Assembly: GCA_024277815.1 (NCBI GenBank)
Contig: JAJRUM010000003.1
Coordinates: 183,619-247,618, forward strand
Origin: Gammaproteobacteria bacterium
GTDB taxonomy: Bacteria; Pseudomonadota; Gammaproteobacteria; Xanthomonadales; SZUA-36
Direction of reading: 5' to 3'
DNA length: 64,000 nt
Shown here: piece after piece, positions 19,075-32,122 of the stretch
How positions within the stretch are numbered: the first letter of the stretch is position 1
Layout of the letters: each line of letters begins with the position of its first letter
Program-made: the position numbers and the translations under genes
The notes under the pieces: generated by a model
What the model was told of the DNA's origin: nothing
The model's input: only the letters and a program-made list of their open reading frames with translations
Databases searched by the model: none

Positions 19075-19805
19075 TCAGCCTTCTTGATTTCGAGTACCAG
19101 AACATTCGCAAACAACCAAAACCCGACTACCAATGCAAAATAAATCAGGTCGCGCAAGTCGATCACCCCTTTGGAGATATCCGCAAAGTGCTTGAAAAAA
19201 CTGAGCCCGGCGATGCCATCCAGAACAAGCTGCGGCGCCCACCCTTTAAACAGGTTCATTACCATCGGCAAGCCACTGAGCAGAAACAGGAAGCACACCA
19301 CCACGCCAAGAATAAAGGCCACCACCTGGTTGCGGGTCAAAGCTGACATACACGATCCGATGGCCAGAAATCCGCCCGCCATCAACCAACTGCCAAGATA
19401 GCCCGCCAGGATCACACCATTGTCGGGAGACCCGAGGTAATTGACAGTTATCCAGAGCGGAATGGTCAGCAGCAGCGCCAGGCCGATGAACAACCAGGCA
19501 GCAAGGAATTTCCCCAACACCGCATCAACCGACGTCAATGGCAGCGTGAACAGTAACTCGATCGTGCCTGAATGCCTTTCCTCGGCCCATAAACGCATAG
19601 AGATTGCAGGCACCAGGAACAGGTAAAGCCAGGGGTGGAAGCGGAAAAACGGATCCAGGTCGGCGATACCCCGTTCATAGAAGCTGCCCAGATAAAAGGT
19701 AAATATGCCGGTCATCACCAGGAAAATGACCAGGAAAACATACGCCACGGGGGTGGCAAAGTAACCCGTCAACTCCCTCCGCATAATATTGATAGCGCCT
19801 CTCAT
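19071..19805 (-). CDS. GldF-like ABC-2 permease
   Basis: A 244-residue ABC-2 type permease with six hydrophobic segments. Conserved stretches include YFATPVAYVFLVIFLVMTG near the N-terminus and RLWAEERHSGTIELLFTLPL, typical of this family. Together with the ATPase upstream and the GldG-like protein downstream it should form an export or envelope-remodelling ABC complex. Both ends overlap neighbours by 4 nt. Confidence 0.88.
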   Translation of the reverse strand: MRGAINIMRRELTGYFATPVAYVFLVIFLVMTGIFTFYLGSFYERGIADLDPFFRFHPWLYLFLVPAISMRLWAEERHSGTIELLFTLPLTSVDAVLGKFLAAWLFIGLALLLTIPLWITVNYLGSPDNGVILAGYLGSWLMAGGFLAIGSCMSALTRNQVVAFILGVVVCFLFLLSGLPMVMNLFKGWAPQLVLDGIAGLSFFKHFADISKGVIDLRDLIYFALVVGFWLFANVLVLEIKKAE

Positions 19806-20725
19806 GATGCTGCCTCCACGCGGGTGATGCTGCGGAAAACCTCATCCAGTCTGCCGGCCTCCAGGCGCAGTGCTGAAACCTCCCATTGGTTGTCAGTGAT
19901 CGCATTCGTTATGGCTTCAAACAATCCGCTCTCAGCTGCAGGGAACAAGGTCAGCTCACCATCGCGCAGTTCTGCTTTGGCCACTTCCGGCAACTCACTG
20001 AGGACACTGGCCACCCTCTCGGCCCCTTCGACCACCATCGAGACCGATCGGTGGTAACGTGAATGAGCGATCAGGCCATGGGGCGTATCATCTGCCAGCA
20101 GTTTGCCATCAGCGATAATCATGACCCGGTTACACACGGCTTCAACCTCTTCCAGAATATGGGTGGAAATAATAATAATCTTGTCATGCGCCATATCCTG
20201 TATCAGGTGTCGCACTTCGTGCTTCTGGTTGGGATCAAGGCCATCAGTAGGCTCATCCAGAATCAAAATCTGTGGGTCATGAATAATCGCCTGCGCCAGC
20301 CCAACACGCCGTTTGAAGCCCTTCGAAAGCGTTTCGATGGGTTGCTGTGAAACCGCTGACAGGTTCAATTTATCAATCGCTTTGTCGACGCTGCCTGCCA
20401 CTTCACGGCTTCCAATAAGCCGCGCGCGCGCTATAAAGGCTAAAAACTGCCGGACCGTCATCTCACCGTAACTCGGTGCGCCTTCAGGCAGGTAGCCAAT
20501 ATGCATGCGTGCCGCCACAGAATCCTCTGCAACATCGATGCCGTTCACCAGCGCGGTGCCGGAGGTCGGTCTCAGAAAACCCGTCAACATTTTCATCGTG
20601 GTTGATTTACCAGCACCGTTCGGCCCCAGGAACCCCAGTACCTGGCCGGCCTCAACGGTAAAACTTAAATTATTGACGGCTGTAAAACTGCCGTACCGCT
20701 TACATAGAGATTTTGCTTCGATCAT
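19802..20725 (-). CDS. GldA-like ABC transporter ATP-binding protein
   Basis: A 307-residue ATPase. Walker A is GPNGAGKST, the signature region is LSKGFKRRVGLAQAI, and Walker B is ILILDEPTDGLDPNQ. The roughly 85-residue C-terminal extension is the regulatory domain seen in ABC-2 exporters. ATG 20725 gives the standard start (MIEAKSLCKRYG). An in-frame codon at 20737 is possible. It is the first gene of the six-gene chain. Confidence 0.9.
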   Translation of the reverse strand: MIEAKSLCKRYGSFTAVNNLSFTVEAGQVLGFLGPNGAGKSTTMKMLTGFLRPTSGTALVNGIDVAEDSVAARMHIGYLPEGAPSYGEMTVRQFLAFIARARLIGSREVAGSVDKAIDKLNLSAVSQQPIETLSKGFKRRVGLAQAIIHDPQILILDEPTDGLDPNQKHEVRHLIQDMAHDKIIIISTHILEEVEAVCNRVMIIADGKLLADDTPHGLIAHSRYHRSVSMVVEGAERVASVLSELPEVAKAELRDGELTLFPAAESGLFEAITNAITDNQWEVSALRLEAGRLDEVFRSITRVEAAS

Positions 20726-20860
20726 GGTTATGTCCACTGGCTACCTGCGTTCCGGATTTTTAATCAAATAAGGTCTGTCACTACCCTTCACAACACTATT
20801 TTCAGGGCTGCACAAAATAATTCAAGCCGGCTGTTTCCTATCGTCTGATTTGTCTGTATC

Positions 20861-21994
20861 GTGAACCGCTTGGCAGACAGGACTCCCGACCGAAAACAGA
20901 TGGTGAAACTGACCGAACTTGACCACTTGCCCGATGGACTGCTCGAGCGTCCGGCATCGGCCCTGCACCATTCACTTGATGGTCCTGCCTTGATTCATCT
21001 GGAAGGCAGAAACAAGCAACCTTTGTTTGTTTCCGTTTTGCAACATGGCAACGAAGTAACCGGCTGGGAAGCCGTCCGTCGCCTGCTGAAAAGCCATTAT
21101 GAATTTGATGAATTGCCCCGCTCCCTGTCCATTCTGATTGGTAACACCCGAGCCGCCAGACACCGACTGCGCCGCCTTGATGACCAGCTTGACTACAACC
21201 GTTGCTGGCCGGGTGGTCAACATGAGGACAGCGAACCCGGCAAATTGTTCCGACAAGTAACCGATCGCATGCGTTCTCTGTCACCCATTGCCAGCATGGA
21301 CATACACAATAACACCGGCCTGAACCCGCATTATGCGGCTATCAACCGGGTACGTCCCGAATTTTTGCGCCTCGCCACCACTTTTTCTTCCAAAGTGGTA
21401 TTTTTTACCACCCCGCTCGGCACGCAATCGATGGCCTTCTCAAAATTCTGCCCATCAACAACGCTGGAATGCGGGCAGGCGGGTGCAGTTCACGGCACGG
21501 ATCACAGCATCGGCTTTCTGGAAGCCTGTATGCACAAAACAGCCATACCAACAACACCCATGGACGCGAACGAAGTGCACCTGTTTCATATGGTGGCCAC
21601 CGTGCGCGTGCCCGATGATGTACTCATTGGCTTTGGCAATGTCCCCACGGAGATCGCCTTCCGCGAGAACCTGGATGTATTGAACTTCCAGGAATTGCCA
21701 GCAGGAATTTCCCTGGGCGATATCAACGGTGGTCCACCGCAACCCTTACTGGTCACAGATATTGATGGCAATGATGTCACCTGCCAGTATTTCAGGTTCG
21801 ACCGGGACCAGATAGAAACCATACGTACAACCATGCCCTCCATGTTGACCCTCGACCGGCGGGTTATTTACCAGGACTGCCTGTGTTATCTGATGGAGCG
21901 CATCAATGTCGCGGACCATGTAGAAATCTCTGACCGCGATCCGCTGCCAGAGAGTCTCAGGCGCAGTGACCGGCCAGGCGAACCCTGCATCTGA
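20861..21994 (+). CDS. Aspartoacylase / succinylglutamate desuccinylase family hydrolase (M14)
   Basis: A zinc-dependent deacylase-type protein of 377 residues if GTG 20861 is used, or 364 from ATG 20900. Neither start has a strong Shine-Dalgarno. Zinc ligands are in LQHGNEVTG (HxxE) and SMDIHNNTG (second His), with the arginine region NTRAARHRLRR. The family cleaves N-acyl groups from amino acids. The absence of other ast genes argues against arginine catabolism, and the real substrate is unknown. Confidence 0.82.
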   Translation: MNRLADRTPDRKQMVKLTELDHLPDGLLERPASALHHSLDGPALIHLEGRNKQPLFVSVLQHGNEVTGWEAVRRLLKSHYEFDELPRSLSILIGNTRAARHRLRRLDDQLDYNRCWPGGQHEDSEPGKLFRQVTDRMRSLSPIASMDIHNNTGLNPHYAAINRVRPEFLRLATTFSSKVVFFTTPLGTQSMAFSKFCPSTTLECGQAGAVHGTDHSIGFLEACMHKTAIPTTPMDANEVHLFHMVATVRVPDDVLIGFGNVPTEIAFRENLDVLNFQELPAGISLGDINGGPPQPLLVTDIDGNDVTCQYFRFDRDQIETIRTTMPSMLTLDRRVIYQDCLCYLMERINVADHVEISDRDPLPESLRRSDRPGEPCI

Positions 21995-22079
21995 ATTTTC
22001 CGGACTGTGACTTTCCTCACTGTCCTTGGCTGCAACTATTCGTTATATTCAGACACCAGCGTTATAAAGGAGGAAGATA

Positions 22080-22319
22080 ATGAGCATGTGGACGATGATT
22101 GCAATAATTTCAGTGGCGGGAATAATCGCTGGAGTTTTCACTGAGAATGGGAAAAAACGCGATAGCAAAGAAACCACTAAAGAACTCAACAAACTTCATG
22201 CTAAAGTAGACGCACTGGAAAAAGACTTGCGCGACCGGGTAGAAACTCTGGAACGTATTGTCACCAATCCAAAAGATGACTTGAAACGCCAGTTTGAACA
22301 TCTCGACAAGGCGTCCTGA
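22080..22319 (+). CDS. Small membrane-anchored coiled-coil protein, PspB-like
   Basis: A 79-residue protein with one N-terminal membrane helix (about 5-20) and a charged coiled coil ending RVETLERIVTNP. The layout matches the phage-shock protein PspB, but no pspA or pspC is present. It has an excellent Shine-Dalgarno, AAAGGAGG at 22066-22073, 6 nt before the ATG. The neighbouring DesKR/LiaSR-type two-component genes suggest a cell-envelope stress role; that is inference. Confidence 0.65.
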   Translation: MSMWTMIAIISVAGIIAGVFTENGKKRDSKETTKELNKLHAKVDALEKDLRDRVETLERIVTNPKDDLKRQFEHLDKAS

Positions 22320-22357
22320 ATAATAAAATACTGACTGTTAGCAGGGGTTCTGCATAG

Positions 22358-22561
22358 ATGAAATTACCGGTTGCGGGTAAACACCTGCAATTTTCTGCCG
22401 ACAAAATCCAGCCTTTACTTCTATTCCTGATGGGAATGGGTTTTCTGGTGCTTGGCATGCGCATTTACCCTGCCTTTATCGCAGTGGGTTCACTGTTCAT
22501 GCTTGTTGGATACCGCGGCTATACCTACCGGCCAGTTGATACAACAACACGCCCGGATTAG
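22358..22561 (+). CDS. Small hypothetical membrane protein
   Basis: A 67-residue protein with two closely spaced hydrophobic helices (about 18-34 and 37-51) and a polar C-terminus. I do not recognise a family. It follows the PspB-like gene by 38 nt and its stop overlaps the stop of the convergent response regulator by 4 nt. Confidence 0.5.
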   Translation: MKLPVAGKHLQFSADKIQPLLLFLMGMGFLVLGMRIYPAFIAVGSLFMLVGYRGYTYRPVDTTTRPD

Positions 22562-23199
22562 AGCAGTTTCATTTCAAAAGCTTTCAGTACTGCCCGGGTA
22601 CGATCACGCACGCCCATCTTCGACAAAATGTTGGAAACATGGTTTTTAACCGTCCCCTCGGCAACGCCCAAAGAGTTCGCGATTTCCTTATTGCTATAAC
22701 CACCTGCCATCAGCCGAAGTATCTCGGTTTCACGGTCAGTCAACGGATCCGGCCGGTCAAGGCTGGAAAAGTCAGTCTGCAAGTTCTCCAGGCCCTTAAG
22801 CAATCGCTGGGATACAGCCGGCTTGACCATTGAACCACCCCCGGCAACGGTCTTGACGGCTTCGACCAGATCTTCAAGGCTGACATCCTTAAGCAGGTAG
22901 CCTTTTGCACCGGCCTTGATACCGGCCAGCACCAGGTCGTCATCGTCAAACGTCGTCAGGATAATGGTGGGTGGCAAAGTGCCGTCAATCGATAGTTGCT
23001 GCAGAACATCGAGACCCGATTTCCCCGGCATACGCATATCGAGCAAAACGACTTCCGGCCCGACCTCCGGAATTGTGCGAATGGCTTCGACGCCATCTGA
23101 CGCCTCGGCAACAACTTCAATTTCTTCGGATAATTCCAACAGACTACGAACGCCCTTGCGCACCAGGTTCTGGTCATCGACCAGCATTACTTTGATCAT
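22558..23199 (-). CDS. NarL/LuxR-family response regulator
   Basis: A 213-residue protein: receiver domain (MLVDDQNLVRKG, phospho-acceptor in VVLLDMRMPGKSG near residue 54, LTTFDDDD, Lys in GYLLKD) and a LuxR-type helix-turn-helix (LTDRETEILRLMAGGYSNKE, then VAEGTVKNHVSNILSKMG). The order DNA-binding regulator after DesK-like kinase matches DesR/LiaR systems. It is coupled to the kinase by an ATGA overlap. Confidence 0.9.
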   Translation of the reverse strand: MIKVMLVDDQNLVRKGVRSLLELSEEIEVVAEASDGVEAIRTIPEVGPEVVLLDMRMPGKSGLDVLQQLSIDGTLPPTIILTTFDDDDLVLAGIKAGAKGYLLKDVSLEDLVEAVKTVAGGGSMVKPAVSQRLLKGLENLQTDFSSLDRPDPLTDRETEILRLMAGGYSNKEIANSLGVAEGTVKNHVSNILSKMGVRDRTRAVLKAFEMKLL

Positions 23200-24380
23200 T
23201 CTCGGTCCTCTTTCAAGCTATCTTGCCAGGCCTTTGTCGGTAGCCATGCATGCAGGGCAAAACCGGCACCCGGTTCAGATTCAATTTCCAGCTTACCACC
23301 CAATTGTTTCAGGCGCTCTGACATTCCGTTCAAGCCGTTTCCAGCCACAATCTTGTGCGTGCCAATACCATCATCCCTGGCGCTCATGACCACCCCCCCA
23401 CGGGTAATGGAAAGGCGTATCCACATATTCCGGGCACGCGCATGCCGCACACTGTTGGTAATCATTTCCTGCACACAACGCAATAACACCTGGGCACGCT
23501 GGGGCTCCGTCATCACTGCTTCCGCTGGCAAGTCAAGGTGAATAACAGGCTTGGGCACCCCTCCAACCAATGCGTGCAGGGCCTCGGCCAGGTTGACCTT
23601 GTCGCTCTCACGCATTTCACTGACAACTTCCCGTACGTCAGCCAGCAACAATTTGGCCAGCGAGTGTGCCTGCTGTACGTGCCCCAGAACCTTTCCATCC
23701 ACCAGGTGGGTCACCACCTCAAGATTGAGCGTCAGTGCGGTCAGGTGGTGGCCTACCAGATCATGTAATTCCCTGGCGATACGTACGCGCTCGGCGATCC
23801 GCGTGTTTTCCTCCAGCAAGGCCTGCGTGGCACGCAACTCTGAATTGACCTTGCGCAACTCGTCGCGGGCAGCGTTCTGGCGCAGCGCAACGACTGAACT
23901 CATAAACGCGAACAGTGAAATACCCAGAAAGGAGCCTGCCCCCAGTGTGGCGTCAGAGAAGGTTACATCCGGAATGCGCAAAACAGTGACTGCCAGCGCT
24001 ACATTTTGTGCAATGAGCCAGGAAACAGCCGGCACAATCGGTAACATCCACGGCAATATGACCGCAACGATCAACAACAAAATGCCACCGAGCAAAGTCT
24101 GTGAAACTGCAGATATACCCAACGCACTGCCCGTTAGAATCGCCAGGTACAGCGCTCGATGGCCCGTCTCTGTGCGGCCTGGAAGGTATTGCTTCAGGTT
24201 CCAGTACATCATGCCGAAAAGCCCATGTAACAGGAACCAGGCGATATACGGTGTCAGCTCCAGAGGGGCTGGAAATACCTGATTCATCAACAGCAGGGGA
24301 ATGCCGGCAAAAACCCACAGGAACAAACCCGCATAGCGGAGTAGTTCTATCGGTCGGTGCATACTCTGGAGTATATCCAT
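23196..24380 (-). CDS. DesK/LiaS-type sensor histidine kinase
   Basis: A 394-residue kinase with about six membrane helices in the first 175 residues, a short coiled coil, and a HisKA_3 domain with phospho-acceptor His in RIARELHDLVGHHLTAL. The HATPase domain has N box QEMITNSVRHA and G box ARDDGIGT. Such membrane-embedded kinases sense lipid or envelope state. ATG 24380 is chosen (MDILQSMHRPIELLRY); upstream in-frame starts to 24449 would add about 23 poorly patterned residues. Confidence 0.87.
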   Translation of the reverse strand: MDILQSMHRPIELLRYAGLFLWVFAGIPLLLMNQVFPAPLELTPYIAWFLLHGLFGMMYWNLKQYLPGRTETGHRALYLAILTGSALGISAVSQTLLGGILLLIVAVILPWMLPIVPAVSWLIAQNVALAVTVLRIPDVTFSDATLGAGSFLGISLFAFMSSVVALRQNAARDELRKVNSELRATQALLEENTRIAERVRIARELHDLVGHHLTALTLNLEVVTHLVDGKVLGHVQQAHSLAKLLLADVREVVSEMRESDKVNLAEALHALVGGVPKPVIHLDLPAEAVMTEPQRAQVLLRCVQEMITNSVRHARARNMWIRLSITRGGVVMSARDDGIGTHKIVAGNGLNGMSERLKQLGGKLEIESEPGAGFALHAWLPTKAWQDSLKEDRE

Positions 24381-24483
24381 GTTTATCCGTAAAACCCTTG
24401 CAGGCAGAATCCACACCCGCATAATAGCGCAGACGGGCACATTACCCATGTTCTGAAAGTCACTAAGCCGGGGCCATTTATTC

Positions 24484-25023
24484 TTGCCAACACATCATAG
24501 CCCAGTCATTTCAAGCTCCAGCGGTAAGGTTTTGCGTTTGCGGGATGTCGCACCCGGCAGTGTAGCCGGCCTGCTGTCATCTTTTGGCCTGCAGTTTGAA
24601 CAAGTCGCTGCAAGCCAGGATATACCCGGGAGCTATTGGGGTGATGACGAAGCTGGCCTGATTGGTGACCGCATACTTGCACGGACAGATACACCGCTGC
24701 ACTCCATTCTGCATGAAGCCTGCCACTATATTTGTCTTGACCCGCAGCGACGCCACAGCCTTCACACCGATGCCGGTGGTGACTATGACGAGGAAAACGG
24801 CGTCTGTTATTTACAGATACTGTTGGCGAACCATATTGGCGGCTTCGGCAAACAGCGCATGTTCGAAGATATGGACAATTGGGGTTACACCTTCAGGCTG
24901 GGTTCTGCGCAAGCCTGGTTTGAACAGGATGCAGATGATGCACGGGCCTGGCTGCAAAAGCACTCAATCATTGGCCCTGAACAGCAAATTACCTGGAAAT
25001 TGCGTGGCCACAGCGATAAATGA
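24484..25023 (+). CDS. Hypothetical protein with HExxH-like motif
   Basis: About 179 residues from TTG 24484; no ATG is available near the beginning, so the start is uncertain. I do not recognise the family. The centre holds LHSILHEACHYICLD, an HExxH motif of zincin metallopeptidases, followed by a conserved-looking acidic stretch (DAGGDYDEENGVCYLQ). It has no signal peptide or membrane helix. It lies divergently next to the DesK-like kinase. Confidence 0.6.
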   Translation: MPTHHSPVISSSSGKVLRLRDVAPGSVAGLLSSFGLQFEQVAASQDIPGSYWGDDEAGLIGDRILARTDTPLHSILHEACHYICLDPQRRHSLHTDAGGDYDEENGVCYLQILLANHIGGFGKQRMFEDMDNWGYTFRLGSAQAWFEQDADDARAWLQKHSIIGPEQQITWKLRGHSDK

Positions 25024-25119
25024 AAGATTCATACCTGCAAAACAAAGCCGCCAGCCATGGCAATCACAACCGGCTCCACACACGCTCAGGGCGGGCCGAA
25101 AACACAGACAAATTCAGGT

Positions 25120-25575
25120 TTATTCAAACAGGGACCTGAGCACTGTTATCCACTCCGGCTTCAATTTGAGCACCGCTACGGCTGCCGCAGTACCCGCCAG
25201 AATGGTCCATATGGCCACCCGCGGCCATATACGAACCGGCTTGTTGACCACCCCGGTCGTCAACACGCGATCCGGCCGCAATCCAGGCGCCTGCAACAGC
25301 CAACGGCAGCTGCCAATATGGATTTCATCACCCGAATTCAATTTCGCTTCCAGCACAACTTCACCGTTGAGCAACGTACCCGCTTCAGAACCCAGGTCTT
25401 TGAGTACCAGGGTATTGCCATCAACCAGGGTTATTTCGGCGTGATGAGGGGCAACACCCGGCTCTTCAATTTGCACCTGGCAGTCAGTGGAGGAACCCAG
25501 CACCAGTGATTCACCCAGTACAAAAGACTGGTTGATAACGCTGCCCGAAGTACCTTTCAGTTTATAAATACTCAT
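25120..25575 (-). CDS. FHA-domain membrane protein
   Basis: A 151-residue protein with an N-terminal forkhead-associated domain (phosphothreonine binding) and one C-terminal membrane helix (about 116-137). FHA landmarks are LVLGSSTDCQVQIE, the VAPHHAEI segment and the LGSEAGTLLNGE loop. It follows truD by only 4 nt, at the end of the pyrG operon. No Ser/Thr kinase is seen in the window. Confidence 0.82.
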   Translation of the reverse strand: MSIYKLKGTSGSVINQSFVLGESLVLGSSTDCQVQIEEPGVAPHHAEITLVDGNTLVLKDLGSEAGTLLNGEVVLEAKLNSGDEIHIGSCRWLLQAPGLRPDRVLTTGVVNKPVRIWPRVAIWTILAGTAAAVAVLKLKPEWITVLRSLFE

Positions 25576-25579
25576 TTTT

Positions 25580-26623
25580 TTAATGTCGTTGCTCAGTGAC
25601 CATCATGATTTCCCTGAGCACCGTTGTTGCATAAGCGCCCGGCGGCAACTCAAAGGCAAGTTCCAGGCAGCTCTCTGCAAAATGCCACTCCAGGCCGGCC
25701 GGGAACAATCGCAATGACCGCCGACTGGCCCGTACCCGCTGAGCCGCCAATAACGCCGTCAACTCCGGCCAGTTCTGCAGCAATCTTTGTTCCAGTTCTG
25801 CGACGGCACCTGTGGGCTGTGTACCTTTTTCTCCCGGCAAAGGCCCGGTTGGATGTATATCGAGGCGTTGGCAGCGTTCTTCAATCTCTGCGTCCGGAGC
25901 GTCACACGGGAAAATGGACTGGCTGCCATCCAGCATGGCGAGATCACCCGCGACAATCCTGTTCCATTGTCCCGTTCGCACCCGTTCTGCCAGCACCTGA
26001 TTGAATAAAAAGCTGCGCATGGCCGACAGGTAAATACTCTTCTTGTTGCGTTTCAATCGCGCCCTTTGCTGCAATAGTTTCAAGCCCTGCCGCACGTTGC
26101 TGCCAGCATGGCCAAATCTTTGCGGGCCGAAATAATTGGGTACACCACACTTTTTGATCTGCTCCAGGCGCTGGTGAATTTGGTCACTGTCACCACGGAG
26201 TTCACGGATTTTCAACTGAAAGCGATTGCCATCCAGTGTGCCACGCTTCAGCTTGCGGGTATGAAGCTGACTTTCCAGCAAAGCCACACCTTCAATCCCG
26301 ATATGCTCGAAGTTCTTCCGGGTGTCATCTGACACCGGTACCGAAAACCACTGGCGAGTGACTGCGTGCCGGTCCTTGAGTCCCGCATATCCGACATCAC
26401 GATGGGGGCAATTGGCCACTTTGGCCAGTTCACGGGCAACCCAATCGGTATTGGCGGAGCGCTTCTCAATCCATAGCCACAGGTGGCTGCCCTCACCTTC
26501 CGGCCTGACCCTGGGGATTTCCTCAACAACAAAATCTTCCACATGGCTGCGCATTGCCCCGCTGGTCAGCGGTTCGCCGAGGAAGTATGCCCATTGTGGA
26601 ATCTCCAGGCCTGGCGCTTCCAT
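25580..26623 (-). CDS. truD: tRNA pseudouridine(13) synthase
   Basis: A 347-residue enzyme that converts U13 of tRNA(Glu) to pseudouridine. The catalytic Asp lies in VGYAGLKDRHAVTRQWFSV (near residue 78), and the N-terminal TruD pattern VEDFVVEEIPRVRPEGEG is clear. ATG 26623 gives a standard start. A GTG at 26638, directly abutting the ispF stop, is also possible. Position after ispD-ispF is classical for gammaproteobacteria. Confidence 0.94.
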   Translation of the reverse strand: MEAPGLEIPQWAYFLGEPLTSGAMRSHVEDFVVEEIPRVRPEGEGSHLWLWIEKRSANTDWVARELAKVANCPHRDVGYAGLKDRHAVTRQWFSVPVSDDTRKNFEHIGIEGVALLESQLHTRKLKRGTLDGNRFQLKIRELRGDSDQIHQRLEQIKKCGVPNYFGPQRFGHAGSNVRQGLKLLQQRARLKRNKKSIYLSAMRSFLFNQVLAERVRTGQWNRIVAGDLAMLDGSQSIFPCDAPDAEIEERCQRLDIHPTGPLPGEKGTQPTGAVAELEQRLLQNWPELTALLAAQRVRASRRSLRLFPAGLEWHFAESCLELAFELPPGAYATTVLREIMMVTEQRH

Positions 26624-26638
26624 GCCGCTGATAACCAC

Positions 26639-27118
26639 CTACCAACTCTTGATCAATACAATCGCCAGGGCAGTGATACCTTCGCCTCTGCCACAAAACC
26701 CAAGCCCTTCAGTGGTCGTTGCCTTGATAGAGATATCCTCGGGGTTCAGCCCAAGATCTTCGGCGATATTCGTCTGCATCTGTTTCGCATGGGCAGAAAT
26801 TTTGGGCTGTTCGCACACCAACGTAATGTCTGCATTAGAAACCTCCCAGCCAGCGTGCTTTAGCATAATGTCTGTCTTACGTAGCAATTCCCGGCTGTCG
26901 ACACCGGCCCATTGTGGATCCGATGGCGGGAAGTGGCGGCCAATATCCCCCAATGCCGCGGCACCCAACAACGCATCGCACAGCGCGTGCAGGGCTACGT
27001 CACCATCGGAGTGCGCGGCGAGCGCCTGAGTATGTTCAATACGAACCCCTCCCAGCATGACATGGTCGCCCGCGCAGAAAGCGTGCACATCGAGTCCTTG
27101 TCCTACACGGATTTTCAT
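26639..27118 (-). CDS. ispF: 2-C-methyl-D-erythritol 2,4-cyclodiphosphate synthase
   Basis: A 159-residue MEP-pathway enzyme for isoprenoid precursors. Metal ligands are in GLDVHAF and [18 protein letters not shown], and the C-terminal [16 protein letters not shown] is the usual signature. ATG 27118 is preferred. A TTG at 27127 overlapping the ispD stop as TTGA would add three residues. Confidence 0.95.
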   Translation of the reverse strand: MKIRVGQGLDVHAFCAGDHVMLGGVRIEHTQALAAHSDGDVALHALCDALLGAAALGDIGRHFPPSDPQWAGVDSRELLRKTDIMLKHAGWEVSNADITLVCEQPKISAHAKQMQTNIAEDLGLNPEDISIKATTTEGLGFCGRGEGITALAIVLIKSW

Positions 27119-27123
27119 GCGGG

Positions 27124-27831
27124 TCAATTAGCCAGGCCGGCTCGTTTGAGCCAGGCTTCAGCGATGGCCAGGTCGCTGGGGTGGGTAATCTTTATGTTTG
27201 CCGCAGACCCCATAACCAGCTTTGGCCGTGCACCTGTAAATTCCATCGCTGATGCCTCATCGGTTAATTCCTGTCCGGCCTGTTGCGCAGCATCAATAGC
27301 GGCCGACAACGCATCCAGGCGAAACAACTGGGGCGTTTGCGCCGCCCACAGGCCTCGTCTGTCCACCGTCCTGGTAATTTCCTGCTCTTCGCCCGCTTGC
27401 TTCAGCGTGTCGCCGACCGGCATGGCAAGTATGGCGCCATCCTCGCACTGCAAGCCCTGTTCCAGCAGGCGGTCCAGGGACTCAGCAGACAGGCAGGGCC
27501 GCGCGGCATCGTGTACCAGAACCCACTCTGCATCAGGGTACTTGTCAGTAATATACTGCAAGCCATTACGCACCGACCGGGCGCGCGTTTCACCACCAGT
27601 GACCGTATCGACTACCGTGGCCAACTTCCCGACTTCGTTATCAAACCACTGGTCATCCGCAGACAGGACCACCGCAATTCCGTTAATCAGGGGGTGGAAC
27701 CGGAAAGCCCGGATGGCGTGCGACAACACCGCTTTACCACAAACCGGCAGGTATTGTTTCAGCACCGCACCACCGTAGCGCGTACCGCGCCCGGCAGCAG
27801 GAATCAAAACATGAACGCGGGCCGTACTCAT
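27124..27831 (-). CDS. ispD: 2-C-methyl-D-erythritol 4-phosphate cytidylyltransferase
   Basis: A 235-residue MEP-pathway enzyme that couples CTP to methylerythritol phosphate. The nucleotide-binding loop is [12 protein letters not shown] at the N-terminus, and the catalytic stretch [12 protein letters not shown] is near residue 105. Overlaps ftsB by 4 nt. Its placement next to pyrG (CTP synthesis) and ispF is standard. Confidence 0.95.
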   Translation of the reverse strand: MSTARVHVLIPAAGRGTRYGGAVLKQYLPVCGKAVLSHAIRAFRFHPLINGIAVVLSADDQWFDNEVGKLATVVDTVTGGETRARSVRNGLQYITDKYPDAEWVLVHDAARPCLSAESLDRLLEQGLQCEDGAILAMPVGDTLKQAGEEQEITRTVDRRGLWAAQTPQLFRLDALSAAIDAAQQAGQELTDEASAMEFTGARPKLVMGSAANIKITHPSDLAIAEAWLKRAGLAN

Positions 27832-28142
27832 ACGCCATCTCCTTCCGTAGGGTCACCCTGTTTGTTTGTCGGCGGCGGAACCACCTGGTAAAACTCCTCG
27901 GCAGGCTTGATCAGGCCCAGTTCGTTACGTGCCCGCTCCTCAACCGCTTCCAGTCGCTCACGTAAATCTTCTACTTCAGCCTGCAATCTTGCATTGCGTT
28001 GCAATAACTCATCATTTTTTTCCCGTTGTAGCTCGACACGGTCTTCCAGGCGGGCCACTTCAGTAAAACCACCCTCTCCCAGCCAGAGCTTGAACTGTAA
28101 CAGTACAAAAAGGACGACCAGAATCAGCGTGATAATGCGCAT
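27828..28142 (-). CDS. ftsB: Cell-division protein FtsB
   Basis: A 104-residue bitopic protein of the divisome (FtsQLB). It has a short cytoplasmic start, one membrane helix (TLILVVLFVLLQFKLWL) and a periplasmic coiled coil (LEDRVELQREKNDELLQRN), ending ERARNELGLIKPAEEFYQVV. ATG 28142 is the correct start; in-frame upstream codons run back into eno without membrane or family pattern. Five nt separate it from eno. Confidence 0.93.
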   Translation of the reverse strand: MRIITLILVVLFVLLQFKLWLGEGGFTEVARLEDRVELQREKNDELLQRNARLQAEVEDLRERLEAVEERARNELGLIKPAEEFYQVVPPPTNKQGDPTEGDGV

Positions 28143-28147
28143 CTCAG

Positions 28148-30287
<2,140 letters not shown>

Positions 30288-30297
30288 CGGCCTTGCT

Positions 30298-32061
<1,764 letters not shown>

Positions 32062-32122
32062 TTATGCGAAATCCAATTTATGTTAAAAAGTGCAGCTTGT
32101 CCGCATATAAAGAAAACACCGC

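Noticed and set aside
17194..20725. Gliding-motility genes
   Set aside because: GldA/F/G-like names reflect homology only. No other gliding genes are present and the set occurs widely in non-gliding proteobacteria.
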